The notes under the pieces were generated by a model. That model did not search any database and was not told where the DNA came from. It saw nothing but the letters and a program-made list of their open reading frames with translations. From an uncultured Williamsia sp. (GTDB taxonomy: Bacteria; Actinomycetota; Actinomycetes; Mycobacteriales; Mycobacteriaceae), in the NCBI RefSeq assembly GCF_947494875.1, contig NZ_CANLWM010000011.1, forward strand, positions 37,697-101,696: DNA of 64,000 nt. The letters are read 5' to 3'. This document shows, piece after piece, positions 56,894 to 64,000 of the stretch. How positions within the stretch are numbered: position 1 is the stretch's first letter; each line of letters begins with the position of its first letter. The position numbers were made by a program, and so were the translations under genes.

Positions 56894-57613
56894 ATGCGCT
56901 GTATGCGGCTCGCAGTCGCCATCTGTTCCGCGCTGGCCCTGGCGGGGTGTGCGTCGCAAACGGTCGCCGGCCTGGGCCTGCCGGCCGCGGTTCACCCGCC
57001 CTCGGCTTCTCGGGCTGCCCCACCCGCCGCTGCGGAATCGTCGACGCCAACGGCCGCGCGGTACCTGTTGACACAGCAGGATGTCCCGTCGAGCTATCGC
57101 CAGAAGCAGCTTCCGGTCATCCCAGCGCCATCCGGCGGCGCACAGATGGATCAGGTCATCACACCGGCTGCGTGTCGTTCCCCGGTCACGCTGCCTACTG
57201 CCGCGATCCGGCCGAGAACCACCTTCGTCGACCAGACGTCAGGTGCAGTGATCTCATCGACGGTGATCGACCCCGCCGACGGCGGGCCCTACGCCTCGGT
57301 GTCGACGTTCCGGCGCACGACGCTCGGGGACTGCGCCACAGTCACCGTCGCGGGCCGAACGGGCGGCAAGCCATACACGGTGACGCAGCTGACCACTGAA
57401 CTTCCTCTCGTGGCGACCGGCGTGCCGCAGGCCGTGGCGGTCAGACGAACCACGCTCACCCAGCTGGCTTCCACACCCCCAGAACGCGACACGGCCTCCA
57501 TCGCCCTGCTCGAAACCCGGGACGCCGTCATCCAACTCGTCGCCACCGGCGGCCCCATCGACACCGCGGTCCTGCAGCAGGCGATCGACGCCACAGCAGC
57601 CAAGATGCGCTAG
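56894..57613 (+). CDS. Lipoprotein, PknH/LpqN-like sensor-domain type
   Basis: A 239-residue protein from ATG 56894. Signal peptide AVAICSALALAGCASQ with lipobox LAGC. The mature domain starts LLTQQDVPSSYRQKQLPVIP and includes DQTSGAVISSTVIDPADGGPY and TTLGDCATVTVAG, a pattern common to surface lipoproteins of mycobacteria and gordoniae. It precedes the MspA porin gene on the same strand by 150 bases. An in-frame GTG at 56756 is rejected because it would bury the lipobox. Confidence 0.7.
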   Translation: MRCMRLAVAICSALALAGCASQTVAGLGLPAAVHPPSASRAAPPAAAESSTPTAARYLLTQQDVPSSYRQKQLPVIPAPSGGAQMDQVITPAACRSPVTLPTAAIRPRTTFVDQTSGAVISSTVIDPADGGPYASVSTFRRTTLGDCATVTVAGRTGGKPYTVTQLTTELPLVATGVPQAVAVRRTTLTQLASTPPERDTASIALLETRDAVIQLVATGGPIDTAVLQQAIDATAAKMR

Positions 57614-57763
57614 ACCCCCGTCGCCATCGCAGAAATTCGGGAACTTTCCTACCCAGTCCGGCCATCAGAGGTGTCGACAGGTGAGCACACCGCCTCGCCT
57701 GCAGACCATTTCGGCGCCACACCCACTGCGGCTGGGCCGAATTGACCGGGAGGAATCCTCATC

Positions 57764-58393
57764 ATGCGTACGGCCATTCGCGCCACCCTGACCGCAGCTG
57801 CTGCCGCGGCGGCGGTGAGCACCCTCGCCGCCGGCACCGCGCTCGCCGAGCCGGTGCACGCCGCCGACCACCAGATCACCTGGAAGCTCGACGACGGCGC
57901 CACCGCCACCGTCTCATCCACCGGCGAGGTCATCAACAAGGTGCCGCCGCTGACCACCGCCGGCACCACCCGCGAGGGCTTCGCGACCCTCACCGCTTCG
58001 ACGAGCGTGGCCGGGGCAACTCCGGGCACCGTCGGCACCCTGGTCACCGGCTACCAGATCGGGTGCATGGCCAGCTTCCAGGGCGTCGGGATCGGCGCGA
58101 ACGCCACCGTCGGGATCGGTGGGACCGCGGGCACCGGCGGGGGCAGCCTCGGCCCGAACGCCTCCATCGGCCCCAGCATCACCGTCAACCTCGGGCCCGG
58201 CGAGATCACCGACGTTCCGCTGGGCAAGAAGAGCATGGTCGGCCCCGACGCCACCATCCGCGTTCGTAACGCCCACATCAAGGTCGACGGCTGCATCGGC
58301 CCGGTCACCGCCCGCTCCTACACCACCGTGCAGCTGAGCACCCCGGCCAGCGACGACGGCAACACCGTCTACGGCACACCGATCGGTCTCTGA
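57764..58393 (+). CDS. MspA-family outer-membrane porin
   Basis: A 209-residue protein. Signal peptide ending LAAGTALA-EP. The mature protein begins HAADHQITWKLDDGATATVSS and contains LTTAGTTREGFATLTAS, YQIGCMASFQGVGIGANATVG, SLGPNASIGPSITVNLGPGEITDVPLGKKSM and VRNAHIKVDGCIGPVTARSY, the whole MspA beta-barrel pattern. MspA octamers form water-filled pores in the mycolate outer membrane. It fixes the host as a mycolata member. Confidence 0.93.
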   Translation: MRTAIRATLTAAAAAAAVSTLAAGTALAEPVHAADHQITWKLDDGATATVSSTGEVINKVPPLTTAGTTREGFATLTASTSVAGATPGTVGTLVTGYQIGCMASFQGVGIGANATVGIGGTAGTGGGSLGPNASIGPSITVNLGPGEITDVPLGKKSMVGPDATIRVRNAHIKVDGCIGPVTARSYTTVQLSTPASDDGNTVYGTPIGL

Positions 58394-58420
58394 TCGACCT
58401 TCCACCCCTGGGCACCGCTG

Positions 58421-58446
58421 GCCCGGTCACCGTTCGGTGGCCGGGC
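58421..58446 (+). terminator. Terminator after the porin gene
   Basis: GCCCGGTCACC / GGTGGCCGGGC with a GTTC loop and one T-G pair, 28 bases past the stop. The rest of 58447-58704 holds no gene I trust. Confidence 0.6.
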
Positions 58447-58704
58447 TCGGCGGCGTCGCCGCAACCACCCGGGTGCGTCGACCACGACCGGAAAAGGAAC
58501 ACAGATGACCGTCGCACCGAACAGCACCACACCCGATCCCCCGACCTGCCCGCCGGGCCGGGCCGCGCTGTGGCCCACCGGTGTGCGCGAGACCGCCCGA
58601 CGAATTCGTGGGATGGCGGCGGGAACTAACCGCTGCCCCGCCCCATCCAAGTTGTGTGGCCGCATGACCGCGGCCGACCTCGGACCAGGCAGAAGGAACT
58701 TATT

Positions 58705-59109
58705 ATGTCCAACCCCGGCACCTACCGTCCCGACCAGTACACCTACGCCTCGGAGAACCGCTACGGCAGCGACACTGCCGCCGGCCCCGTCGCTCCCCGC
58801 CCGCACGGCGGATGGGCCGCGGCCACGCTGATCTTCTTCTGGCCGTTGGCGTTCGTCGCGTTCAGCCGCGCCCTGTCGGTGCCCATGCTGTGGGCCGAGG
58901 GCCGCTACCAGGAGGCCCAGGACGCCTCGGCGTCCGTCGCCCGCCTCGGCAAGATCGCCGTCATCATCGGGATCGTCCTCACCGTGCTGCTGGTGCTGTT
59001 CTACGTGGTGGTGATCCTGATGGCGGTCAACGACGCCGCCAGCAGCGTGCCCCACGGGTCGATCCCCACCTACAGCGAGCTGCCCAGCTACAACTCCGGC
59101 GGATACTGA
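58705..59109 (+). CDS. CD225/dispanin-like membrane protein
   Basis: A 134-residue protein from ATG 58705 with AAGGAA upstream. A Tyr/Pro-rich cytoplasmic start is followed by the dispanin signature: a re-entrant first helix (GGWAAATLIFFWPLAFVAFSRALSV), a loop with WAEGRYQEAQDASASVARLGKIA, and a second helix (VIIGIVLTVLLVLFYVVVILMAV). Bacterial members of the family are of unknown function and often lie near membrane-stress genes. Confidence 0.8.
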   Translation: MSNPGTYRPDQYTYASENRYGSDTAAGPVAPRPHGGWAAATLIFFWPLAFVAFSRALSVPMLWAEGRYQEAQDASASVARLGKIAVIIGIVLTVLLVLFYVVVILMAVNDAASSVPHGSIPTYSELPSYNSGGY

Positions 59110-59123
59110 TCCCACCTCACCTC

Positions 59124-59155
59124 TGTGGGCCGCACCCGGACGGGTGCGGCCCACA
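59124..59155. terminator. Strong bidirectional terminator hairpin
   Basis: Perfect 14-bp stem TGTGGGCCGCACCC / GGGTGCGGCCCACA with loop GGAC, between the dispanin-like gene and the convergent sigma factor gene. Confidence 0.75.
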
Positions 59156-59280
59156 GACGTGTCCACCGTGCGCGCACAGAGCCCCGAGGTTGCATCTCCT
59201 CACCGGGTCCGAGTGCCCGTGCGCGTACACCGTCGCGTCTTTATCTTGGCGGCGAATTGTTGCGGCTGTACCCGGGCCGC

Positions 59281-59865
59281 CTATTGGCCGGTGTCGATGT
59301 AGTCGTATGCCTGGATGCGTTCGGCAAGTTGCTTTCTCGCTCGGTTGAGCCGGGATCGCACGGTTTGCACCGGGACCTGTTGGTGCTCGGCGATCTGTTC
59401 GTAGGTCATGTCCGCGAACTCGCGGAGCACCAGGGCCTCGCGGAACGCGTCGGGAATCTCGGCGAGTGCGATGCGCAGCTGGTCTTGGATGGCGAGGTGG
59501 TCGTCGAACGCCAGTGGCGGGTCGTCGTCGAGGAGGACGGGGCGTTCGGGGTCGTTGAAGTCGACAATGTCGGTGTTGGGCTTGCGCCGGCGGACCACCG
59601 CGAGGGCACTGTTGGCGGCGATGCGGTGCAGCCACGTGGTCAGTTTGGCCTCGCCGCGGAACTTGTGAAGGTTCTGCCAGGCCGCGATCAGTGTGTCCTG
59701 CAAAGCATCCTCGGCGTCGGCCTGGTTGCCGACGATGTTGAGACACACCGCCCATATGCGGGTGCGGTGGCGGGTGGCGATCTCGGCGAATGCCGCTTGA
59801 TCCCCGTCGCGGGCTTGGACGAGGAGTTCGCTGTCGTCCAGGGCCGACTTGGCGTGGTCGATCAT
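59281..59865 (-). CDS. ECF-type RNA polymerase sigma factor
   Basis: A 194-residue protein from ATG 59865. Region 2: DQAAFAEIATRHRTRIWAVCLNIVGNQADAEDALQDTLIAAW, with TWLHRIAANSALAVVRRRK. Region 4: LAEIPDAFREALVLREFADMTYEQIAEHQQVPVQTVRSRLNRARKQL. The closest recognisable relatives are SigM/SigE-type ECFs. No classical anti-sigma (ZAS/RskA) follows. Instead the upstream coupled gene encodes an acidic His-rich protein. Confidence 0.9.
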   Translation of the reverse strand: MIDHAKSALDDSELLVQARDGDQAAFAEIATRHRTRIWAVCLNIVGNQADAEDALQDTLIAAWQNLHKFRGEAKLTTWLHRIAANSALAVVRRRKPNTDIVDFNDPERPVLLDDDPPLAFDDHLAIQDQLRIALAEIPDAFREALVLREFADMTYEQIAEHQQVPVQTVRSRLNRARKQLAERIQAYDYIDTGQ

Positions 59866-60245
59866 CCGTGCCACGGTCCGGCTTCGTGGTGTCCGGGGTC
59901 GTCGCCCGGGTGATCGGTGTGGTGCTCGGTGTCGGGGTGATCGCTCAGGCTGGGGTCGCTATGCGGGTCCGTCGGATCGGGGTGGTGCGCACCGGCGTCG
60001 TGGTCGCGTCCCGGGTCGTGGTGGTCGTGTCCGTCGTCGTTGCCGGCAGGCGGGGTGGGTGCATCGTCGTCGGGGTAGGTCTGTTCGTCGTCCATGACCG
60101 GGACGACCGATGGGTCGGCCGGCGCGGTGTCGGGGTCAAAGGCGGTGTTGAGCATGGCCTGCCACTGGTCGCCGTCGGGTTCAGGGACGCTGTCGAGGTC
60201 GATGCCCAGTGATGCGAGAACCGATTGCGGGTCGGGTGCGGTCAC
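59862..60245 (-). CDS. Asp/His-rich protein coupled to the sigma factor
   Basis: A 127-residue protein from GTG 60245 with AAGGAG upstream. The first 50 residues (QSVLASLGIDLDSVPEPDGDQWQAMLNTAF) look folded. The last 75 are almost only Asp, His, Pro, Gly and Thr (GHDHHDPGRDHDAGAHHPDP), a likely metal-binding tail. The stop overlaps the sigma factor ATG. It may sense metal or regulate the sigma factor (inference). Confidence 0.65.
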   Translation of the reverse strand: MTAPDPQSVLASLGIDLDSVPEPDGDQWQAMLNTAFDPDTAPADPSVVPVMDDEQTYPDDDAPTPPAGNDDGHDHHDPGRDHDAGAHHPDPTDPHSDPSLSDHPDTEHHTDHPGDDPGHHEAGPWHG

Positions 60246-60370
60246 GGTGTCTCCTTCGCGGTCGCGGTGGCCACCGCGGCGGTGACGCGGCGCCACACGT
60301 CGGCGGGAACCGCGTAGTCGTGATCGACGTCGACACCGAGTGCGTGCAGGACGGAGGTGGCCTCGTTCAC
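60242..60370 (-). CDS. Very small protein, 42 residues
   Basis: From GTG 60370 with AGGAGG nine bases upstream: MNEATSVLHALGVDVDHDYA to TAKETP. The stop overlaps the next GTG (GTGA). First gene of the sigma factor operon. Function unknown. Confidence 0.55.
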   Translation of the reverse strand: MNEATSVLHALGVDVDHDYAVPADVWRRVTAAVATATAKETP

Positions 60371-60471
60371 CGCTGCCCTCCTCTACGACGTCGCCGGGAT
60401 ACGATGTGCCCTCACGCTATCTGATGCGGGTGGACTGCCCGAATGTTCCCGACCTGGGTGTTTGTCGTCGC

Positions 60472-62301
60472 TCACGACAACAAACCGACTCGCTGCAGGA
60501 AGGTTTTGGCGTTGTCCTCGCTGCTGAAGTTCCCGACGTCGAGGCTCAGGTAGGTGTTGCTGTTGGCGTACGACGCGGTCCAGTTCGGGCCGGCGTCGGC
60601 GGTGGACTGGGTGAACTGCACACCGCTGGTGGAGTCCGGGCCGGCGACGAAGTTGCGCACGTATCCCCCGCCGCTCTGCACGTCCTCGTATTTCACGAGG
60701 TTGCGCTGGCTGGACCGCTGGTCGATGTAGGCGCTGACGCTGATGTCGTCGCTGGAGTCGGCGATCCCCGACAACAGCGAGCTGTCGACGCGGACCACAC
60801 ATTTCACGGTGTAGGCGTTGAAGGTGCTGCCCCCGTACGGGTCTTGCACACAGTTCTGCAGGTCGCTGCGCAGCTTCGCGGGAAGCTGGGCGAACACCTG
60901 ATCCTGGTTGTAGGACAGCGTGACCGGTGGCGACGACGGTGCCGCTGATGACGGTGCTGAGGTGTTGTTCGATGAACCCCCGCCGGAGGTGAGGACGATC
61001 GCCGCGACGGCGGCGATGACGATGATCGCGGCGACCACTCCCCCGATGAGCAGTGGTGTGCGTCGTGACTTCGTGGCCGCCGTCTGGTTGGGCGGGCTCG
61101 AGTCGGGGGCGGCAGCCCATCCCGGGGGTGCGGTTGTTCCGCCCAGTGGCCGGGTGGTGGTGTCGCGGCCGCCGGTGAAGTCGGGCATGTAGGGCGCCTG
61201 GCTTCCGGACGGTTCAGGGTTGGCGGCCATCCACGTCGCCAACGCTCCCTGCGCCACGACGGTTTTCGGGTCGTCGAGGGTGGCGACCGGGCCGAGCGGG
61301 GCGAGGGTGTCGTGGACGAGGGGGATGCGGGAGGTTCCGCCGGTGAGGTAGAGCGCGGCGAGGTCGCCGGGCCCGCGGATGCCGGCGTCGGCGAGGGTGG
61401 CCTGGGTGAGCTGGCGGGCCACGGTCAACGGTGGGGTGATGAGTTCTTCGAGCTCGTCGCGGGTCAGCTGCAGTGTCTCGTGAAAGCCGCCGCCGGCGAC
61501 GGTGATGGTCGCCGAAGGGGTGTCGGAGAGCAGTTCTTTGGCGCGGCGAATGGAGTCGTCGAGCTGCACCCGGATGCCGATCGGCGCCTCGCGCCGCAGG
61601 TACTGCAGCAGCTCGGGGTTGCGGGCGTCGAGTTGCTGGTCGACCCAACGGCGGATGAGGGCGTCGAAGTTCTTCCCGCCCAGCGAGTTGTCGCCGCGGG
61701 CGGCGAGCACGGTGAACGAGTTGTCGGCCTGCTTTTCCAGGACCGCGACGTCGAGGGTGCCGCCACCGAAGTCGAACACCGCGACCCGGGCGCCCTCGGC
61801 GAGACGGGTGGAGCGGGCGTAGTGGGCGACCGCGGCGCGGGGTTCGGAGACAGTCGTGATGGCCTCGGCGGGCATCCCCGCTGACACCGCGGCGTCGATG
61901 AGGACCTTGATCTGCGGCTGCGGCCACGCCTCGGGGTGGGTCAGGACCAGGTGCGCGGGCAGTTCGCCGGCGTGGGCGGAACTGGCCCGCGACAGCACCG
62001 AGGAGAACACCGCCGCCACCGGCAGCCAGGTCGGGATGCTGTAGCCGTTGACCGAGATGGTCGGCGGGCCGATCTGGCGTTTGGGTGAGGGGATGTAGGC
62101 GGCGGGGTTGCGCTGGCTCTCGTTGACCGCGTGATCGCCGACGGCGATCCGGTCGGGGTTCTCCACGAACACCCCCGAGGCCATCAGGTTGCTGGCGTGC
62201 GACAGCGACAGCGACTCGATCGCCCCCGACACCGCGGCCGAGTGCGCGGCGGCGGTGTTCGAGGTGCCGAAGTCGATACTGAGAACCCAGTCCGAAGCCA
62301 T
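60472..62301 (-). CDS. Membrane-anchored Hsp70-like ATPase
   Basis: A 609-residue protein. Residues 1-370 form the actin/Hsp70 ATPase: LSIDFGTSNTAAAH (phosphate 1), VAVFDFGGGTLDVAV (phosphate 2), LYLTGGTSRIPLVHDTL (adenosine). Instead of a peptide-binding domain there is a Pro/Thr linker, one membrane helix near 415-435 (LLIGGVVAAIIVIAAVAAIVL), a Ser-rich spacer and an extracytoplasmic domain of about 150 residues with two cysteines. It closes the operon with two dynamin-like GTPases, 25 bases after the second. Confidence 0.88.
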   Translation of the reverse strand: MASDWVLSIDFGTSNTAAAHSAAVSGAIESLSLSHASNLMASGVFVENPDRIAVGDHAVNESQRNPAAYIPSPKRQIGPPTISVNGYSIPTWLPVAAVFSSVLSRASSAHAGELPAHLVLTHPEAWPQPQIKVLIDAAVSAGMPAEAITTVSEPRAAVAHYARSTRLAEGARVAVFDFGGGTLDVAVLEKQADNSFTVLAARGDNSLGGKNFDALIRRWVDQQLDARNPELLQYLRREAPIGIRVQLDDSIRRAKELLSDTPSATITVAGGGFHETLQLTRDELEELITPPLTVARQLTQATLADAGIRGPGDLAALYLTGGTSRIPLVHDTLAPLGPVATLDDPKTVVAQGALATWMAANPEPSGSQAPYMPDFTGGRDTTTRPLGGTTAPPGWAAAPDSSPPNQTAATKSRRTPLLIGGVVAAIIVIAAVAAIVLTSGGGSSNNTSAPSSAAPSSPPVTLSYNQDQVFAQLPAKLRSDLQNCVQDPYGGSTFNAYTVKCVVRVDSSLLSGIADSSDDISVSAYIDQRSSQRNLVKYEDVQSGGGYVRNFVAGPDSTSGVQFTQSTADAGPNWTASYANSNTYLSLDVGNFSSEDNAKTFLQRVGLLS

Positions 62302-62325
62302 GGGATGTGGTGTCCTTCCGAGGAT

Positions 62326-63750
62326 TTAGAGACGGCCGGTGGTGGCGAGGGCGGTGTAGGCGCGGGCCACGTCGACCAGGGCGGCGTCCTCGGCCGCGGT
62401 TGCGGTCGACAGGGCCTGGGTCTGCGCTGCGGACAGCCGCTGGTTGGCGTGGAGGTGGACGTCCTGGGTGGACGACCCCGCGGGCAGCCCGACGCATTCG
62501 GCGGGGTCGGCGGCGAGGAGCAGGGTGCGGATCTCCTCGACCACGCCCGAGTAGGGGTCGGCGGCGAGGAGCTTCTGCAGATCGTCGAGCAGCGCCACCC
62601 GCAGCATCGCGGGGTGGGTGCGCATCTGGTGCACGATCATCCGGATCTGGTCGCGGGCGGGGTGGTTGTAGGCGAGTTGGTCGACGTAGGCGATCACCCG
62701 GCGGGCACGGTTGAGGATGGCGAACTCGCTGAGCGAGGACTGCATCAACTGGTGCAGCATGGGCACCCCCGATCGCTGCGACAACCACTGGTTGAGGGCG
62801 GCGGCACCGTCGCGGGCGATCATGCGGCCGTGCAGGATTCCGTATTCGCCGAGCAAGTCGAGCAGCTCGCCGCGCATGCGGGCGTCGATGACGCCGTCGT
62901 CGTCGCGGTCGAGTTCGTCGACGAGCTCCTCGGCGTCGAGGGCTGACAGCGCGGCCAGGGTGCGGGCGTGCTGTTCGGACAGGGCACCGGTGTGGCTGGT
63001 CTGGGCCATCAGCCCGGAGATGGGGACGACCGCGCTGACCGCGTGCGCGAGGCGGGTGGCGACGCGGCCGGCGTGTTCGGCGGCCTGCTCGATCGGGTCG
63101 CGGCTGCCCAGTGCGCCTTCGCCGAACCCGTCGGCCCGCGACAGCACGCCGAGGGTGTTGAGCGGGGACAGCGGCAGTTCCTGCAGGAACGCCAGTTCGT
63201 CGGCGCGGGGGGTGGAGTCGAAAAGGAACACCGCGGCGTCGGCGTCGACCGAGGCGGTGCGGGTCTGCTCGAAACCGTCGATGAGCACCCGGCGGGTGGC
63301 GGTCTCGTTGCGGGTGGTCAGGGTGGCCAGGCCGGGGGTGTCGATGAGGGTGAGGTCGCGGATCGCCGCCGAGGGCAGCCACCGGTTGATGTAGGCGATG
63401 CGTTCTTCCTCGATCGGCATCCGCGCGGTCTGCCCGCGGGTCAGCGTGATCGGGTGCCGGGTGCCGTCGACGGCCACGGCCTCGGCCCGCGACGGCGCTC
63501 CGTCCTGGTAGACGGCCACCAGGCGGGTGGCCTCGAGTGCGGCGGTCTCGGCGACCGGGGCGCCGATGAGAGCGTTGACCAGGGTCGACTTGCCGGCCTT
63601 GAGACGGCCGACGATGACCACGCGCGGCGGGGAGAACAGGGTGGCGCCGATGCGGTTGGCGTGGTCGACGAGGTCCCCGCCGAGCCCGGCGAGGCTGCGT
63701 AGTCCGTGGTCGAGGGCCTCTTGCACGGGGTCCATCACGATGCCGGTCAT
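62326..63750 (-). CDS. Dynamin-like GTPase (IniA/IniC type)
   Basis: A 474-residue protein from ATG 63750, overlapping the upstream stop. P-loop GRLKAGKST (48 onward), switch DTPGLATLTTRN and the SRAD guanine motif (LGVLSRAD) are complete. The C-terminal half is helical, as in bacterial dynamin-like proteins. Related mycobacterial IniA/IniC act in membrane remodelling under cell-wall stress, often as partners of different subunits. The partner here is the gene entering from the right edge. Confidence 0.85.
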   Translation of the reverse strand: MTGIVMDPVQEALDHGLRSLAGLGGDLVDHANRIGATLFSPPRVVIVGRLKAGKSTLVNALIGAPVAETAALEATRLVAVYQDGAPSRAEAVAVDGTRHPITLTRGQTARMPIEEERIAYINRWLPSAAIRDLTLIDTPGLATLTTRNETATRRVLIDGFEQTRTASVDADAAVFLFDSTPRADELAFLQELPLSPLNTLGVLSRADGFGEGALGSRDPIEQAAEHAGRVATRLAHAVSAVVPISGLMAQTSHTGALSEQHARTLAALSALDAEELVDELDRDDDGVIDARMRGELLDLLGEYGILHGRMIARDGAAALNQWLSQRSGVPMLHQLMQSSLSEFAILNRARRVIAYVDQLAYNHPARDQIRMIVHQMRTHPAMLRVALLDDLQKLLAADPYSGVVEEIRTLLLAADPAECVGLPAGSSTQDVHLHANQRLSAAQTQALSTATAAEDAALVDVARAYTALATTGRL

Positions 63751-64000
63751 GCCGCGCTACCTCCGGAGTGCATGCGGGTGATGTTGGAGTCGACATCGCG
63801 CAGTCGTTTGGTGACGATGTCGGCGTTGCTGGTCAGGCGGGCGATCTCCTTGTCGCGTTCGGCAGCGCTGGTCGCGGCGGCGTCGCGGGCGGACTTGACC
63901 TGCTTCTGCAGGTCCTCGATCGAGGTGCGCAGGTATTCGCGGTAGCGCACGACGATGTCGGGACGGGCCTGGGCGATGGCGCCTTCGAGCAGGCGCGCGG
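63747..64000 (-). CDS. C-terminal end of a coiled-coil, probably dynamin-like protein (cut by window edge)
   Basis: The reverse frame is open to the right edge and ends with ARPDIVVRYREYLRTSIEDL followed by a coiled coil (QKQVKSARDAAATSAAERDK) and SGGSAA. Its stop overlaps the next start (ATGA). The placement and coiled-coil end fit the first of a pair of dynamin-like proteins. Confidence 0.65.
   Translation of the reverse strand, partial: ARLLEGAIAQARPDIVVRYREYLRTSIEDLQKQVKSARDAAATSAAERDKEIARLTSNADIVTKRLRDVDSNITRMHSGGSAA

Noticed and set aside
58505..58831. Plus-strand frame with a good ribosome site between the porin and dispanin-like genes
   Set aside because: After about 50 residues it overlaps the dispanin-like gene in another frame and becomes Pro/Thr/Arg-rich; perhaps a decayed gene, but not supportable.
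61214..63796. Very long minus-strand open frame (860 codons) across the Hsp70 and dynamin genes
   Set aside because: Arg/Pro/His-rich composition typical of an out-of-frame shadow in GC-rich DNA; the overlapping frames encode clear Hsp70 and GTPase motifs.
1..64000. CRISPR arrays, tRNA or rRNA genes, complete insertion sequences
   Set aside because: No regularly spaced repeats, cloverleaf-like segments, rRNA motifs or complete transposase genes were found by eye; the only transposase-like sequence is the HTH fused to the TetR protein at 53713.

Overview
The window looks like part of a large mobilisable plasmid, or an integrated copy of one, from a mycolic-acid actinomycete such as Gordonia or Rhodococcus. 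Codon use is uniformly GC-rich. It encodes WhiB, Lsr2, an MspA-type porin, LGFP repeats, a DUF4192 protein and an ECF sigma factor. It also carries mobilisation genes (relaxase, MobC, a probable oriT), an ArdC antirestriction protein and a ParB-like protein. I saw no ribosomal, tRNA or central housekeeping genes and no CRISPR array. The genus is an inference.

Layout. 0-3.8 kb: relaxase (cut by the left edge), mobC, a candidate oriT and a SIR2-domain defence gene. 3.8-8.2 kb: one tight leftward ten-gene run, in transcription order NrdH redoxin, several small unknowns, WhiB, a VbhA/Fic toxin-antitoxin pair and a membrane-anchored Mrr-like nuclease. 8.5-18.8 kb: plasmid-maintenance region with LPD29, ArdC, DUF4192, ParB-like and small genes. 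It is punctuated by a repeated, highly structured non-coding element of about 180-190 bp, with three good copies, one more distant relative here and one truncated copy at 23 kb. 18.8-22.8 kb: an XRE regulator, small membrane proteins and a very large TetR-like regulator, with three copies of a short hairpin repeat.

22.9-36.6 kb is the most interesting part. Three 28-bp sites match the actinobacterial dif (XerC/XerD) consensus and lie in the same orientation at 22940, 34351 and 36611. The first interval (11.4 kb) carries Lsr2, a GNAT enzyme, a KAS III / luciferase-like oxidoreductase pair, a divergent HxlR regulator and aminotransferase sharing a perfect palindrome, and a translationally coupled three-gene operon: ComEC-like metallo-beta-lactamase, an E2-E1-JAB triple fusion, and a patatin phospholipase. 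That operon resembles type II CBASS with the nucleotidyltransferase replaced by the hydrolase. The second interval (2.3 kb) carries an AAA ATPase and a thioesterase-like gene.

36.6-49.8 kb: a class III nucleotide cyclase fused to two cold-shock-like domains, two HNH nucleases, a large unknown gene, a SUKH-type protein, a Wzz-like lipoprotein, a secreted LGFP-repeat NucA/NucB nuclease, a possibly frameshifted XRE regulator and a KAS II-like enzyme. 49.9-56.1 kb: two convergent paralogous PAS-PAS-GGDEF proteins, small genes, a TetR protein with an extra transposase-like HTH, an ATP-dependent DNA ligase and a second TetR. 56.3-64 kb: secreted and envelope genes (MspA porin, lipoprotein, dispanin-like membrane protein), an ECF sigma factor with an Asp/His-rich partner, and a leftward operon of two dynamin-like GTPases and a membrane-anchored Hsp70-like protein.

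Coordinates of starts are my choices from Shine-Dalgarno spacing, ATGA-type overlaps and family alignment. All functional names come from reading motifs by eye, without database searches.
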